Positions 1-7,496 of a stretch of DNA of 33,597 nucleotides are shown here, piece by piece. A model generated the notes under the pieces. That model was given only the letters and a program-made list of their open reading frames with translations. It was not told the origin of the DNA and did not search any database. Origin of the DNA: an uncultured Lachnospiraceae bacterium (lineage in GTDB: Bacteria; Bacillota; Clostridia; Lachnospirales; Lachnospiraceae); NCBI GenBank assembly GCA_947577185.1, contig CANPUE010000023.1, forward strand, positions 1-33,597, given 5' to 3'. Each line of letters begins with the position of its first letter. Within the stretch, counting starts at the first letter, position 1. A program made the translations under genes and the position numbers.

Positions 1-51
1 AGCGTTTGGCTACGGACCAAAAGGTCGGGGGTTCGAATCCTCTAGCGCACG
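1..51 (+). tRNA. tRNA-Arg(ACG), 3' part (5' end outside window)
   Basis: The window opens inside a tRNA. The anticodon arm is TTTGG-CTACGGA-CCAAA, so the anticodon is ACG (arginine). It is followed by a 5-nt variable loop, a T arm containing TTCGAAT, and the acceptor 3' strand AGCGCAC with discriminator G at 51. No CCA is encoded. The D arm and 5' acceptor strand lie outside the window. A decayed copy of the 3' end recurs near 1827. Confidence 0.9.
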
Positions 52-58
52 TTTTCTT

Positions 59-78
59 GTGCGGTTGCGCACGATTTT
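59..78 (+). terminator. Hairpin downstream of tRNA-Arg
   Basis: The stem is GTGCG (59-63) with CGCAC (68-72) and a 4-nt loop, followed by GATTTT. A second, weaker GTGYG/CGCAC hairpin follows immediately. The same hairpin, with a much better T run, sits after the decayed tRNA copy at 1853. Confidence 0.5.
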
Positions 79-104
79 GTGTGCTTGCGCACGTTGGTAA
101 TGAG

Positions 105-143
105 AAGCGGGAATGTCGATAAATTCGGCGTTTCCGCTTTTTT
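105..143 (+). terminator. Terminator of the tRNA-Arg transcript
   Basis: An imperfect stem (AAGCGG.. with ..CCGCTT) closes a short AT-rich loop and runs into six T residues. The rest of the 52-388 stretch contains no gene. It holds this terminator, a direct-repeat copy at 201-234 and the terminator of the leftward Rpn gene at 318-357. Confidence 0.65.
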
Positions 144-200
144 CATGCACAGGACTGAACCCCCTGTTTACTGTTTCATTTTGTTTCATTTTTTTAACAG

Positions 201-234
201 CGTAAGGTTTCCGGAGTAGCGACCTGTGTCCAGT
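201..234 (+). repeat. Direct repeat copy 1, downstream of the Rpn gene
   Basis: This roughly 34-bp segment begins CGTAAGGTTT and ends CTGTGTCCAGT. It resembles 1343-1378 in the same orientation, with identical ends and a divergent middle. The two copies flank the Rpn-family gene and lie about 1.14 kb apart. Confidence 0.5.
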
Positions 235-317
235 TGGCGCTCCCAAGCAAGTACGTTGTTTTGTTCAAAGAAATTTTATTTGCCAGTATCAGGAAATGTC
301 TATCCTTTAGTTGTAAA

Positions 318-357
318 AAAGACGCATGGTTTACATTTTACTGTTCCATGCGTCTTT
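318..357 (-). terminator. Terminator of the Rpn-family gene
   Basis: A perfect 12-bp stem pairs 318-329 (AAAGACGCATGG on the + strand) with 346-357 across a 16-nt loop. On the minus strand it runs into a T6 tract. It lies about 30 bases past the stop codon of the gene starting near 1231. Confidence 0.85.
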
Positions 358-388
358 CCCTGTTTGCAATATTAAATTGTTTGGCTGA

Positions 389-1231
389 TTATGCCAACTG
401 CATAAGTTTCATTTCAATTTCCCTTAGTTCATCAAGTGATAATAACGGAATATACTCCGCAATTTCATCAAGTGACATTTTCCCTTTTTTTATCATTCTT
501 TCTGCAGTTTCCCTTGCGGTGTTTAATGCCACTTCATTTCTCATATCTTCCATAATTTTACACATAACCGCAACTCCTTTCTCATTCTGCTTGAAATACC
601 GTGCCTTTTTAGCAAGTGCTTCATAATTCAAATCATCGGGGTCAGTGCATGAAAAATCATGCATGAGTCTTCCGATTTCATCATTTCCCTTATATTTCCC
701 ATTCACATATAGAATATGTGAACCATCGCCAAACAATATCTTGTTTTCCCCGATAGTGATATATCTCTCTACTGGATATACCGGCTGGTTTCCTTTCATT
801 ACATCATTTTCTGTTATGAAGATAACGTAACTGTCAGGAATAGCTTCCGTATCATCCCCGGGCTTTAATATGTGTGCGTCCAGCAGACTGCTGTTATGCC
901 TTGCCCTTTTTGCGCCGGCTCCTGAGTCTTTCCTTTGGATTTCCACATCAAATTCCTTATTGGTACTGTCAACCGCATGGATATCTAAGATGGCAGAACG
1001 CCCTTGCAAGTTCCTCATCGCTTCTTGTGCCCTGACCGATTTGATTTTTATGTCCTCCCGCCCTAAGACAATCCGGAGTATCAGTTCTACGCCCTCAAAA
1101 TTATCTGCAAGGCAGACTGCCATAAAGTCGTCATCCATATACCGGAGTGACTTCAGGCGTTCCAAGTCCTGCTGATGCATCTGTTTTTGATGTGCCTGAT
1201 TGTTGCAGTCAAAAATACCACCTTCTTTCAC
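389..1231 (-). CDS. Rpn-family PD-(D/E)XK nuclease / putative transposase
   Basis: The protein is about 280 aa. The central segment LDIHAVDS followed by EFDVEIQRK gives the D...(D/E)xK-type arrangement of the PD-(D/E)XK fold. The surrounding MDDDFMAVCL, RARHNSSLLDAHIL and VIFITENDVM blocks are typical of the Rpn (recombination-promoting nuclease) proteins common in gut Clostridia. Relatives are linked to DNA cleavage and RecA-independent recombination, though most are uncharacterised. The first possible start is a GTG at 1231 with no obvious ribosome site. It sits almost on the expected transcription start of the -10 box at 1237-1242, so a downstream start such as the ATG at 1180 is possible. 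The gene stands alone in a small degenerate island next to tRNA-Arg and has its own terminator. Confidence 0.85.
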   Translation of the reverse strand: MKEGGIFDCNNQAHQKQMHQQDLERLKSLRYMDDDFMAVCLADNFEGVELILRIVLGREDIKIKSVRAQEAMRNLQGRSAILDIHAVDSTNKEFDVEIQRKDSGAGAKRARHNSSLLDAHILKPGDDTEAIPDSYVIFITENDVMKGNQPVYPVERYITIGENKILFGDGSHILYVNGKYKGNDEIGRLMHDFSCTDPDDLNYEALAKKARYFKQNEKGVAVMCKIMEDMRNEVALNTARETAERMIKKGKMSLDEIAEYIPLLSLDELREIEMKLMQLA

Positions 1232-1236
1232 TTTTT

Positions 1237-1242
1237 ATTATA
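1237..1242 (-). promoter_or_regulatory. -10 box for the Rpn-family gene
   Basis: A consensus TATAAT reads leftward just upstream of the gene. No good -35 is visible at 16-18 bp spacing. The implied transcription start is around 1230, leaving little or no leader before the GTG at 1231. Confidence 0.45.
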
Positions 1243-1342
1243 CATCTGATATACCCTTTTGAAAATTGAATTTTTTATCAGTCATACAAAAAAATAAATA
1301 GATTTCTGATTGAGAAGATAACCTCGAGTAGCACTTATGCAA

Positions 1343-1378
1343 CGTAAGGTTTTCCAAGGCAGAGGCCTGTGTCCAGTA
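1343..1378 (+). repeat. Direct repeat copy 2, upstream of the Rpn gene
   Basis: This partner of 201-234 starts CGTAAGGTTTT and ends CCTGTGTCCAGT. Its 3' end overlaps the first codons of the PIN-domain remnant at 1362-1493. Confidence 0.5.
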
Positions 1379-1493
1379 TGCGAAATGTGAATATTTTATA
1401 TCTACTGATGTACGACTGTTAAAGTATCGCACAGAAGAGATAAAAATGGTGACACCGATAGAGTTTATTACAGATATGGAAGGGGATGAATAA
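1362..1493 (+). pseudogene. 3' remnant of a PIN-domain toxin gene
   Basis: An open frame with no start of its own encodes a tail reading ..AKCEYFISTDVRLLKY.. and then ..VTPIEFITDMEGDE, ending in TAA at 1491-1493. Acidic FISTDxxLLK followed by a short strand and (V/I)xTPxEF is how PIN-domain ribonuclease toxins usually end. The frame is closed by TAG at 1329-1331, and most of a PIN domain (about 100 residues) is missing. A short in-frame ATG at 1446 would make only 15 aa. The next gene begins immediately after the stop codon, as in an intact two-gene operon. I infer a truncated toxin; the family call rests on the C-terminal motif only. Confidence 0.6.
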
Positions 1494-1721
1494 ATGGCGA
1501 TAAGTACTGTTGAGATTTTGAACCGGGGAATGAGATGTTTAACGGAACAGACGGGTATTGTTGAAGCGGAGCATTTTATTTCTGCGATTATTCGGGAAAA
1601 ATTTGATTATACAAAATGGCAGAGGGAATATTTTGATGCTAAGACGCCAGCAGAAATCAGTGCAGAGGCATCCCGTTTTGAGGCGGCACACCCTTTTGTC
1701 AGTGAAGCGGTAAGGCTTTAA
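1494..1721 (+). CDS. Orphan 75-aa protein, partner of the truncated PIN gene
   Basis: The start ATG abuts the TAA of the PIN remnant, with an AAGGGGATG ribosome site inside that remnant. The protein is soluble and mostly alpha-helical by composition, with an aromatic DYTKWQREYFD segment in its middle. I do not recognise a named domain. Its position directly behind a toxin-like 3' end suggests an antitoxin or accessory protein of a toxin-antitoxin pair. The pair would no longer be functional because the toxin lacks its N-terminal part. No promoter is evident, so it may not be expressed. Confidence 0.55.
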   Translation: MAISTVEILNRGMRCLTEQTGIVEAEHFISAIIREKFDYTKWQREYFDAKTPAEISAEASRFEAAHPFVSEAVRL

Positions 1722-1826
1722 TACGTGAAAGTACCGGCCTGTAAAGCAGTTACACCCTTGTTACACTCATTTAGGGAAAACGGCGTACCTCCTTCTTTAC
1801 TGAATTCCCGGACATTTAAGGTTAGC

Positions 1827-1866
1827 TTCGAATCCCCCAGCGCAAAAAAATTGTGCGGTTACGCAC
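1827..1866 (+). repeat. Decayed copy of the tRNA-Arg 3' end (candidate att remnant)
   Basis: The segment TTCGAATCC-ccc-AGCGCA followed by TTGTGCGGTTACGCAC aligns with 32-72 (T loop, acceptor strand and downstream hairpin of tRNA-Arg) with a one-base indel and a few substitutions. The 5' half of a tRNA is absent upstream. The pair forms direct repeats about 1.8 kb apart around the Rpn/PIN island, as integration into a tRNA 3' end would leave. Confidence 0.6.
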
Positions 1867-1875
1867 GTTTTTTTT
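1853..1875 (+). terminator. Intrinsic terminator in the decayed tRNA copy
   Basis: The stem GTGCG (1853-1857) with CGCAC (1862-1866) and loop GTTA is followed by G and eight T residues. It is the homologue of the hairpin at 59-72. Confidence 0.6.
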
Positions 1876-1891
1876 GCGCTTGTGCTCGTAT

Positions 1892-1934
1892 AAATGGCAG
1901 AAATACCTGTTAAGGTTATTTCCGCCATTTTTTA
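1892..1934 (+). terminator. Terminator, possibly bidirectional, after the island
   Basis: AAATGGC (1892-1898) pairs with GCCATTT (1924-1930). The stem continues inward through AGAAATA/TATTTCC and is followed by a T tract. It also lies just past the stop of the leftward GH110 gene and could end that transcript. Confidence 0.6.
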
Positions 1935-1944
1935 TTGACCACCT

Positions 1945-3627
1945 CTACATCAGTTCATATTTTTCCGAAAAAACACCGTAATCGGCAATATCAAAACGTC
2001 CCCCTTCCCGTTCAGGATATTCATTTGTCCTGCTGTATCTGTTATCTCTGATCAGGATCTTCCCCGTCTGCCTTGCATACAGCATCCTCTCGTCAAAACA
2101 TTCAAATTGGTTGCCGATCATTTGTAACTGTGCATGATAATACCAGTGCCCGTCTCCCTCTGTTTTGGGACATACCGTGACAGGCGCCTGCCCCCATGCA
2201 GGAATATAGGCACAGTTAATAAAACGATTGGATTTCAGTATGATAGAATCCGTCGCCCCGGATTCATACCAGGAACAGGCTTCTCCTTCCAGATAAACAG
2301 CCGCGCCGGCCGTTTCAAACAGGCAGTCCTCTACCAGCGCGTTTTTGCAGGTAAGAAGTATGCCTCTGGCACGGTTTTTCCGAAATTCACATTTTCTAAT
2401 GATCACGTCCGGCGAAAGCGTAAGATTTTCCAGCACCGGATTTCCGGGCAAGAATTCCGGAAGATTTCTGTCGAACTCTGCCAAAACCCCCTCTTTTTGC
2501 ATAACGAGATTCTCCAAATATCCTTCCCAGACCGGACGCAGGATACGTGCATCCATAATTGCCGCCCTGTCTCCGGGGCGTGCCATCTTTACCCCCCTCT
2601 GTTCCGGGTGCCCCCAGCCCAACAGCAGCCTTCTGTCATCTATCTGCGTCACAACCGGAGAATAGAAGCCGTGCACATTGACTCCGTCATCCATCTGCTT
2701 TTCAAACCGGCACTCCTCCAGCTTTATTTCACCTTCACAGTTTACAAAGTGCGAGGCATCAGCGGCCGCCGTGAAGCATCGGGGCGACGCTTCATCGGGA
2801 AGTACATGAAACCGAAACAGGCTGATATCCTTGCACCGCTCTGCAAGAAGCCCCATCCCTTCTGCATAATGAACCGTTATCTCTTCCAGTGATACATCAC
2901 AGGAATCCGCCGCATAAAAAGCCGGATGACTCCGGGGATGGTGTCTCAATACCAGCATATTGCCCACACGGCTTCCCGAAAAAAAGCGCTCTTCTCCTTT
3001 TAACGTGAAGCATACTCTGTCAGAATCCAGCTTCTCAATCACCGGATGCAGTCCCACCTTCTGCTCCTGCGTACAAAAATAGAGATCATCCGTCCCATAA
3101 GCCGGCCCGCCGTGCATGCCGTCCATCTCCAGGCAAAGATGAAGGGGGTAACAGAAATTTTCACCGAAAAAAAACAGACAGTTATCCTTTACCTGCCACT
3201 GATATTTGCCGGAATCTATTTCAACCACCATTTTCTGCGGACTGATACTGACAATTTTCCCTTCCGAATAAGCCGGGAGCGCATAATCCACAGAAAAATT
3301 TCTGAGCCTGATCCTGCTGCTTTTATGAATATAAAAGGGGAGGATCTCTGTATGAAAGATAAATCTGCTGCCGCCGCCGTCAATTTCCAATCCTTCAAAC
3401 TCCTCCAGCCAGAAAGCTGCCCGTCTCTCCCCCCACTCCGCATGGTTTGAAATATGAAACCTGCACGCCGTCCCATGCTGCGGGTAAAAATGATAGTCTC
3501 CCGGCTCAAACCGCAGAACCGTATTCCGCGTGCCCTGCAGTTTGTGCAGTGCCTCTTTCAATGTTTTCGTCAGGCAGATGTCGCCGCCTGGTTTCAATCC
3601 CAGCTCTGCCCCATAAATGATTCCCAT
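1945..3627 (-). CDS. GH110-type alpha-1,3-galactosidase, cytosolic
   Basis: The 560-aa protein is a right-handed parallel beta-helix. GH110 enzymes invert and remove terminal alpha-1,3-galactose from blood-group B or linear alpha-Gal glycans. Three aspartates fit the family's active site: D290 in AADASHF and D313-D314 in QMDDGVNVHG. The 23-residue spacing between D290 and D313 matches what I recall for the characterised Pseudoalteromonas enzyme (D321, D344, D345). No signal peptide, TM segment or lipobox is present; the N-terminus starts MGIIYGAELGLKPGG. The protein is therefore predicted to be cytosolic, unlike the secreted GH110s of Bacteroides and Bifidobacterium. The gene is last in the leftward importer operon, 86 bp after the binding-protein gene, with a hairpin in between. 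Another beta-helix glycosidase cannot be excluded without alignment. Confidence 0.8.
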   Translation of the reverse strand: MGIIYGAELGLKPGGDICLTKTLKEALHKLQGTRNTVLRFEPGDYHFYPQHGTACRFHISNHAEWGERRAAFWLEEFEGLEIDGGGSRFIFHTEILPFYIHKSSRIRLRNFSVDYALPAYSEGKIVSISPQKMVVEIDSGKYQWQVKDNCLFFFGENFCYPLHLCLEMDGMHGGPAYGTDDLYFCTQEQKVGLHPVIEKLDSDRVCFTLKGEERFFSGSRVGNMLVLRHHPRSHPAFYAADSCDVSLEEITVHYAEGMGLLAERCKDISLFRFHVLPDEASPRCFTAAADASHFVNCEGEIKLEECRFEKQMDDGVNVHGFYSPVVTQIDDRRLLLGWGHPEQRGVKMARPGDRAAIMDARILRPVWEGYLENLVMQKEGVLAEFDRNLPEFLPGNPVLENLTLSPDVIIRKCEFRKNRARGILLTCKNALVEDCLFETAGAAVYLEGEACSWYESGATDSIILKSNRFINCAYIPAWGQAPVTVCPKTEGDGHWYYHAQLQMIGNQFECFDERMLYARQTGKILIRDNRYSRTNEYPEREGGRFDIADYGVFSEKYELM

Positions 3628-3676
3628 ATCCTCTGTCCTTCCTGTCCGCTGTCACATCTGGCCTGTTCTTAGACGA

Positions 3677-3702
3677 AAAAGGGCAGGTTGCCCCGCCCTT
3701 TT
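3677..3702 (-). terminator. Hairpin between the binding-protein and GH110 genes
   Basis: AAAAGGGC (3677-3684) pairs perfectly with GCCCTTTT (3695-3702) around a 10-base loop. On the minus strand the T-rich arm is the 3' side, so it can act as a partial terminator or as a 3' stabiliser of the binding-protein mRNA, lowering downstream GH110 expression. Confidence 0.55.
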
Positions 3703-3713
3703 CCGGATGAATT

Positions 3714-5354
3714 TTATTGTGCTGCCAGAAATTCAAGTCCCTGTTTCTGTATCTCGTCATATACCTTCTGTGCGCCTGCTGCCTCCATCTTTTCACGCAA
3801 TTTGGCGATATCGGCTTCCGGATCATCTGTAAATCCAAGTCCGAGCAGTTTATAATCTGTATCAAAAATTTCTCCCAGTGCTGCGATTTCATTCTTGACA
3901 GATTCATCGTTAAACACAAATGTCTGATATCTCTCACTTCTTGCAGTTTCCTGCCATACCTTATTCAATTCAGGCAGATTGGGGATACCGCCCTCAATCA
4001 CACGCCAGTATGCGTCATTGCGCACGCCCCAGTTACAGTTACTGTCATAAGCATAGTTTGCGCTGTCCGGAAGAGACACCAGCGCTCCGTCCCCTGACGC
4101 TTCCCAGTGCTTGCCTTCAATACCATAGCAGAACAGGCTGTTGACTTCCTCATCATTACGCAGGTAATCAAGCGCCATCAAAGCACGCTCCGGATTCTTT
4201 GATTTTGAAAAGATGCTCATCCCGTTTGCAAGATAGGAGTTCAGTACCGGCGGTACACCGTCCTGCGCATCGAACACCCGGATATCCCATTCAGGATGCT
4301 CCGCACTGACAGATGCATAGACGCTTTTTGCCGTATTTGCATTCATCATTGCCAGCGCAGACTTGCCTGCCTGAAAACTTTCTGTATTATTCTGTGTGTT
4401 AACAACGGCATTTTTACTCCAGAACCCACGGTCTTTCCAGTCCTTTAACCGCACGATCGTTTCTTTAAATGCAGGATAGTCATAAGTTCCCATAACTTTT
4501 ACTTCATCGTCTACTTCGCTGACACTCGCCATTACCTGCCACGGTCCGATTCCGATTACTTTTTCCGGACTTTCCCAATTGGCTTTCTTAAACATACGGT
4601 CATAGAGGAACAGCTTATCATAGTCAGAGCCCACATCGATGGGGATCAGGGAAGGCTCGTTCTGTACAATGGCATCCATATAGCTTTCCGCTTCATCCAG
4701 AGAAGCAACGGATGTAATACCATATTTATCCATCAGATCGCCTCTTGCCATATATACATACGCTGTGATTTCTTTGTAATTCATCGGCAGCATATACACC
4801 TTGTCGTTTACCTTTGCCTGCTCCCATGCTTCCGGATACATTGTTTCCGCAGTCATAGGTGCATAGGTTTCAAGCGCTTCCTGCGTAATCTCATAAAATC
4901 CCTGCTTTGCAGCCTGAGCATTGTAGAAACACCAGTCAGCCGTATAAATGATATCCCAGTCTTCTCCTGATGCAAAGATCAGCGGATATTTCTGCTCATA
5001 CTCGCTCCAGCTCATAAACTTCACTTCGATCGTCGCATTGATCTCCGCTTTTAACCGCTCGTTGATCTTTGCAAACACCTCGTCATTGTCCACCGGACGG
5101 TCTCCGATCAGATACATGACCAGCGTAACCTCCTGTGAGATATCCGGCCCCGCTGCTTCAGTTTCTGCCTCTGCTTCTTCTGCCTGAGCCGGCTGTGTCT
5201 CTTCCTGTTCTTTGGCCGGACTGTCTGCTTCTTTATTGGCAGTCTGCGCAGTTTCTCCGGTATTTCCCTCCTTTGAACCGCACGCACACAGTCCCGTCAT
5301 CAGTACGACAAGTACCAACAATAAAGACATGATTTTTTTCTTCTTACTAAACAT
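3714..5354 (-). CDS. Lipoprotein sugar-binding protein of an Lpl/Ytc-type ABC importer
   Basis: The 546-aa precursor has a lysine-rich N-terminus, a hydrophobic stretch (about residues 9-22) and a lipobox LCAC, with C25 the likely lipidated cysteine. A Glu/Ala/Thr-rich linker follows and then a large extracellular solute-binding domain (..MYLIGDRPVDNDEVFAKINERL..). Size and sequence fit the LplA/YtcQ-like binding proteins that accompany LplB/YtcP permeases and carry complex oligosaccharides. A perfect AGGAGG sits 8 nt before the ATG. The gene is third in a leftward operon behind the two permeases. No ATPase gene is present, so a shared MsmX-type ATPase is presumed. The cargo is inferred from the enzymes here as an alpha-galactosylated, fucosylated host glycan. 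Confidence 0.9.
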   Translation of the reverse strand: MFSKKKKIMSLLLVLVVLMTGLCACGSKEGNTGETAQTANKEADSPAKEQEETQPAQAEEAEAETEAAGPDISQEVTLVMYLIGDRPVDNDEVFAKINERLKAEINATIEVKFMSWSEYEQKYPLIFASGEDWDIIYTADWCFYNAQAAKQGFYEITQEALETYAPMTAETMYPEAWEQAKVNDKVYMLPMNYKEITAYVYMARGDLMDKYGITSVASLDEAESYMDAIVQNEPSLIPIDVGSDYDKLFLYDRMFKKANWESPEKVIGIGPWQVMASVSEVDDEVKVMGTYDYPAFKETIVRLKDWKDRGFWSKNAVVNTQNNTESFQAGKSALAMMNANTAKSVYASVSAEHPEWDIRVFDAQDGVPPVLNSYLANGMSIFSKSKNPERALMALDYLRNDEEVNSLFCYGIEGKHWEASGDGALVSLPDSANYAYDSNCNWGVRNDAYWRVIEGGIPNLPELNKVWQETARSERYQTFVFNDESVKNEIAALGEIFDTDYKLLGLGFTDDPEADIAKLREKMEAAGAQKVYDEIQKQGLEFLAAQ

Positions 5355-5405
5355 ACTTTTTCCTCCTTGTTTAAAAATAATTTCTATAACTTAAATGTTA
5401 TATCG

Positions 5406-6314
5406 TTATCCTTTGACCGCACCGATCGTTACTCCCTTTACAAAATATTTTTGTAAAAAAGGATAAAGCAAAACGATAGGGCCTGTTGCGATAACTGTCA
5501 TCGCCAGTTTCATCGGCTCCCCGGGCACATCACTTGCCGGAATACCGCTGCGGGCCGCCGCCGCATTAATGGCCTGCGCCTTTGTCAGGATATTATTCAA
5601 AAAATACTGCAGCGGATAGAGATCCCTGCGTCCCTCATCCAAAAACAACATTGCGTTATACCAGTCATTCCAGTAATTCAGTGCAATAAAAAGTCCTACT
5701 GTCGCCAGTCCTGCCTTGCATAACGGAAGCGCGATCCTGAAATAAACGGTCATGTCCCCTGCACCATCCAGATAAGCTGATTCATACAGGGATTCCGGTA
5801 TGCTCATCATATAACTTTTTAAGATCAGCAAATATGTTACATTCACAAGTATCGGCAGAATCAGCGCGATGATGTTATTGTGAAAATGCAGGTATTTGGT
5901 GTTAAATATGTACCAGGGAACCAGCCCGCCTCCGAAAATGGAAGTAAAATAAAAGAAAAAGGAAACCTGATACCTGTATCGAAAATCTTTGTTTGCAAGG
6001 ACATAAGATGCCATACTTGTAACCAGAAGTCCAAGCCCGGTTCCTGCCGCTGTGACCAGTATCGTCACTCCATACGCGCGGATCAGTTCCTCCGGAATCT
6101 TAAACAGCATCCTGTAAGCATCCAGCGAAAACTGCTGGGGAATGAGCCGATATCCGTTTAACTGAATTGACTGTTGATCCGACAGCGAACCGCTGATCAC
6201 CAGCCAAAAGGGAAGCAGACAGGCCGCAGACAGTACAATCAGCACCAAATGTGAAAAAAAGCTGAACAGTATCCTGTCATATCCCCTTATTTTTTTATGT
6301 TGTGTTTTTCGCAT
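5406..6314 (-). CDS. Sugar ABC importer permease (YtcP/LplC-like)
   Basis: This 302-aa inner-membrane protein has six predicted hydrophobic segments. The cytoplasmic EAA loop reads YESAYLDGAGDMTVYFRIALP, where the ATPase docks. The C-terminus ends in the family-typical FVKGVTIGAVKG. An AGGAGG site precedes the ATG. It pairs with the permease at 6347-7273 to form the transmembrane channel for the oligosaccharide delivered by the lipoprotein at 3714-5354. Confidence 0.93.
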   Translation of the reverse strand: MRKTQHKKIRGYDRILFSFFSHLVLIVLSAACLLPFWLVISGSLSDQQSIQLNGYRLIPQQFSLDAYRMLFKIPEELIRAYGVTILVTAAGTGLGLLVTSMASYVLANKDFRYRYQVSFFFYFTSIFGGGLVPWYIFNTKYLHFHNNIIALILPILVNVTYLLILKSYMMSIPESLYESAYLDGAGDMTVYFRIALPLCKAGLATVGLFIALNYWNDWYNAMLFLDEGRRDLYPLQYFLNNILTKAQAINAAAARSGIPASDVPGEPMKLAMTVIATGPIVLLYPFLQKYFVKGVTIGAVKG

Positions 6315-6346
6315 GGAAGCGTCCTCCTTTCAGTCTGTCTGCAGTG

Positions 6347-7273
6347 TCAGAACAATGCGTAATCCGGCTCTACTTTCTTCACAATATAATTGGCGATCAG
6401 CACCAGGACAAAGGACACGCCTGACTGATACAGCCCCGCCGCACTTGTCATCCCAAATTCCTGCAGTGTCAGAAGGGAACGTGTCACATAAGTGTCAATG
6501 ACATCCGTCACTTCAAGCACCATGGGATTATTGCCCGTGACCTGCCAGAACATCTGGAAATCCCCTTTCATGATCGTGCCTATTGCAAGCAGGAACAGGA
6601 TCACTACTGTAGGACGGATACACGGCAGCGTAATATAACGTATCTTCTGCCACATCGTAGCGCCGTCCAGATCAGCGGCCTCGTACATTTCCCCGTCAAT
6701 ATTTACAATACTGGCCAGATACATCACTGTGCCGTACCCTACATTTTTAAATGCACTGACCGCAATCAGTATGAACGGCCACATTTTCTTGTTGGAATAG
6801 ACATCCACCAGTTCCAGTCCCGCACCTTTTAAAAATGTGTTCACTGCGCCAAATTCATAGTTAAAAAGGTTATAGATAAATGCACCAACCACTACCCACG
6901 AAATAAAGTAAGGAAGGAACATTACAGACTGGGTAATTCTTTTAAACATTTTGCCTGCCAGTTCGCTCAGCATGATCGCACAGGTAATCTGTAAAAAAGT
7001 ATTCACACATAAAAATGCCAAATTATAGAGAATCGTATTTCTTGTGGTAAGCCAGGCTTTTCCGGACTTGAAAAAATACTGAAAATTTTCGAATCCTGTC
7101 CACGGACTTCCAAATATACCGTCATGATAGTTATACTCTTTGAATGCAAGCACAATACCCGCCATTGGAATATAACACATCAGGATCACCACCACGGCGG
7201 CCGGCAGCAGCATCAGCCACTTGGTACGGTTCTTATACAGATCATGCAAAAATGGGTGTTTCCCGTTATACAT
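6347..7273 (-). CDS. Sugar ABC importer permease (LplB/YteP-like)
   Basis: The 308-aa protein has an N-terminal cytosolic stretch, then six hydrophobic segments. Its EAA loop is YEAADLDGATMWQKIRYITLP, and the C-terminus IANYIVKKVEPDYALF is typical of the LplB group. It is the first gene of the leftward operon, with a GGGAG ribosome site. It lies 223 bp from the divergently transcribed regulator gene, so the intergenic region probably holds the operator for the YesN-like regulator. I see no strong consensus promoter in the leftward direction, which fits activator-dependent expression. Confidence 0.93.
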   Translation of the reverse strand: MYNGKHPFLHDLYKNRTKWLMLLPAAVVVILMCYIPMAGIVLAFKEYNYHDGIFGSPWTGFENFQYFFKSGKAWLTTRNTILYNLAFLCVNTFLQITCAIMLSELAGKMFKRITQSVMFLPYFISWVVVGAFIYNLFNYEFGAVNTFLKGAGLELVDVYSNKKMWPFILIAVSAFKNVGYGTVMYLASIVNIDGEMYEAADLDGATMWQKIRYITLPCIRPTVVILFLLAIGTIMKGDFQMFWQVTGNNPMVLEVTDVIDTYVTRSLLTLQEFGMTSAAGLYQSGVSFVLVLIANYIVKKVEPDYALF

Positions 7274-7431
7274 AAATTTCTCCCTCTCTTTCCTTGCACG
7301 TATATTACCTGTGTTTCTCTGTTAAACTTATCTTAGCAAAAACCTGCCCGGTGATACAACGGGACTAATTTACGAAAAGGGTACAGGATTATGTTACTTG
7401 TCATTTTGACCATAAATCTGTCGGATTTGAA

Positions 7432-7460
7432 TTGAAATTTCCTCATTTATTGTATATTAT
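7432..7460 (+). promoter_or_regulatory. Promoter of the regulator/enzyme operon
   Basis: TTGAAA (7432-7437), a 17-bp spacer and TATTAT (7455-7460) form a good sigma-A-type promoter. It lies about 36 bp before the ATG at 7497, and an AGGGGG ribosome site follows at 7484-7489. Confidence 0.7.
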
Positions 7461-7496
7461 GAACATGACGCAAGTTTACATGCAGGGGGTTATTGT

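Noticed and set aside
10..246. 78-aa leftward open frame across the tRNA-Arg tail
   Set aside because: It reads through a tRNA gene, its terminators and a repeat, so it is a chance frame.
1238..1432. 64-aa leftward open frame containing the direct repeat
   Set aside because: It covers the Rpn promoter region, a repeat and part of the PIN remnant on the opposite strand; no ribosome site or family likeness.
2134..2892. 252-aa open frame on the + strand opposite the GH110 gene
   Set aside because: It lies wholly antisense to a well-supported gene, has low-complexity basic composition and no recognisable motif or ribosome site.
7274..7431. Catabolite-responsive (CcpA) operator in the divergent glycan-locus control region
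   Set aside because: No convincing match to the TGNAANCGNTNNCA-type consensus was found by eye.
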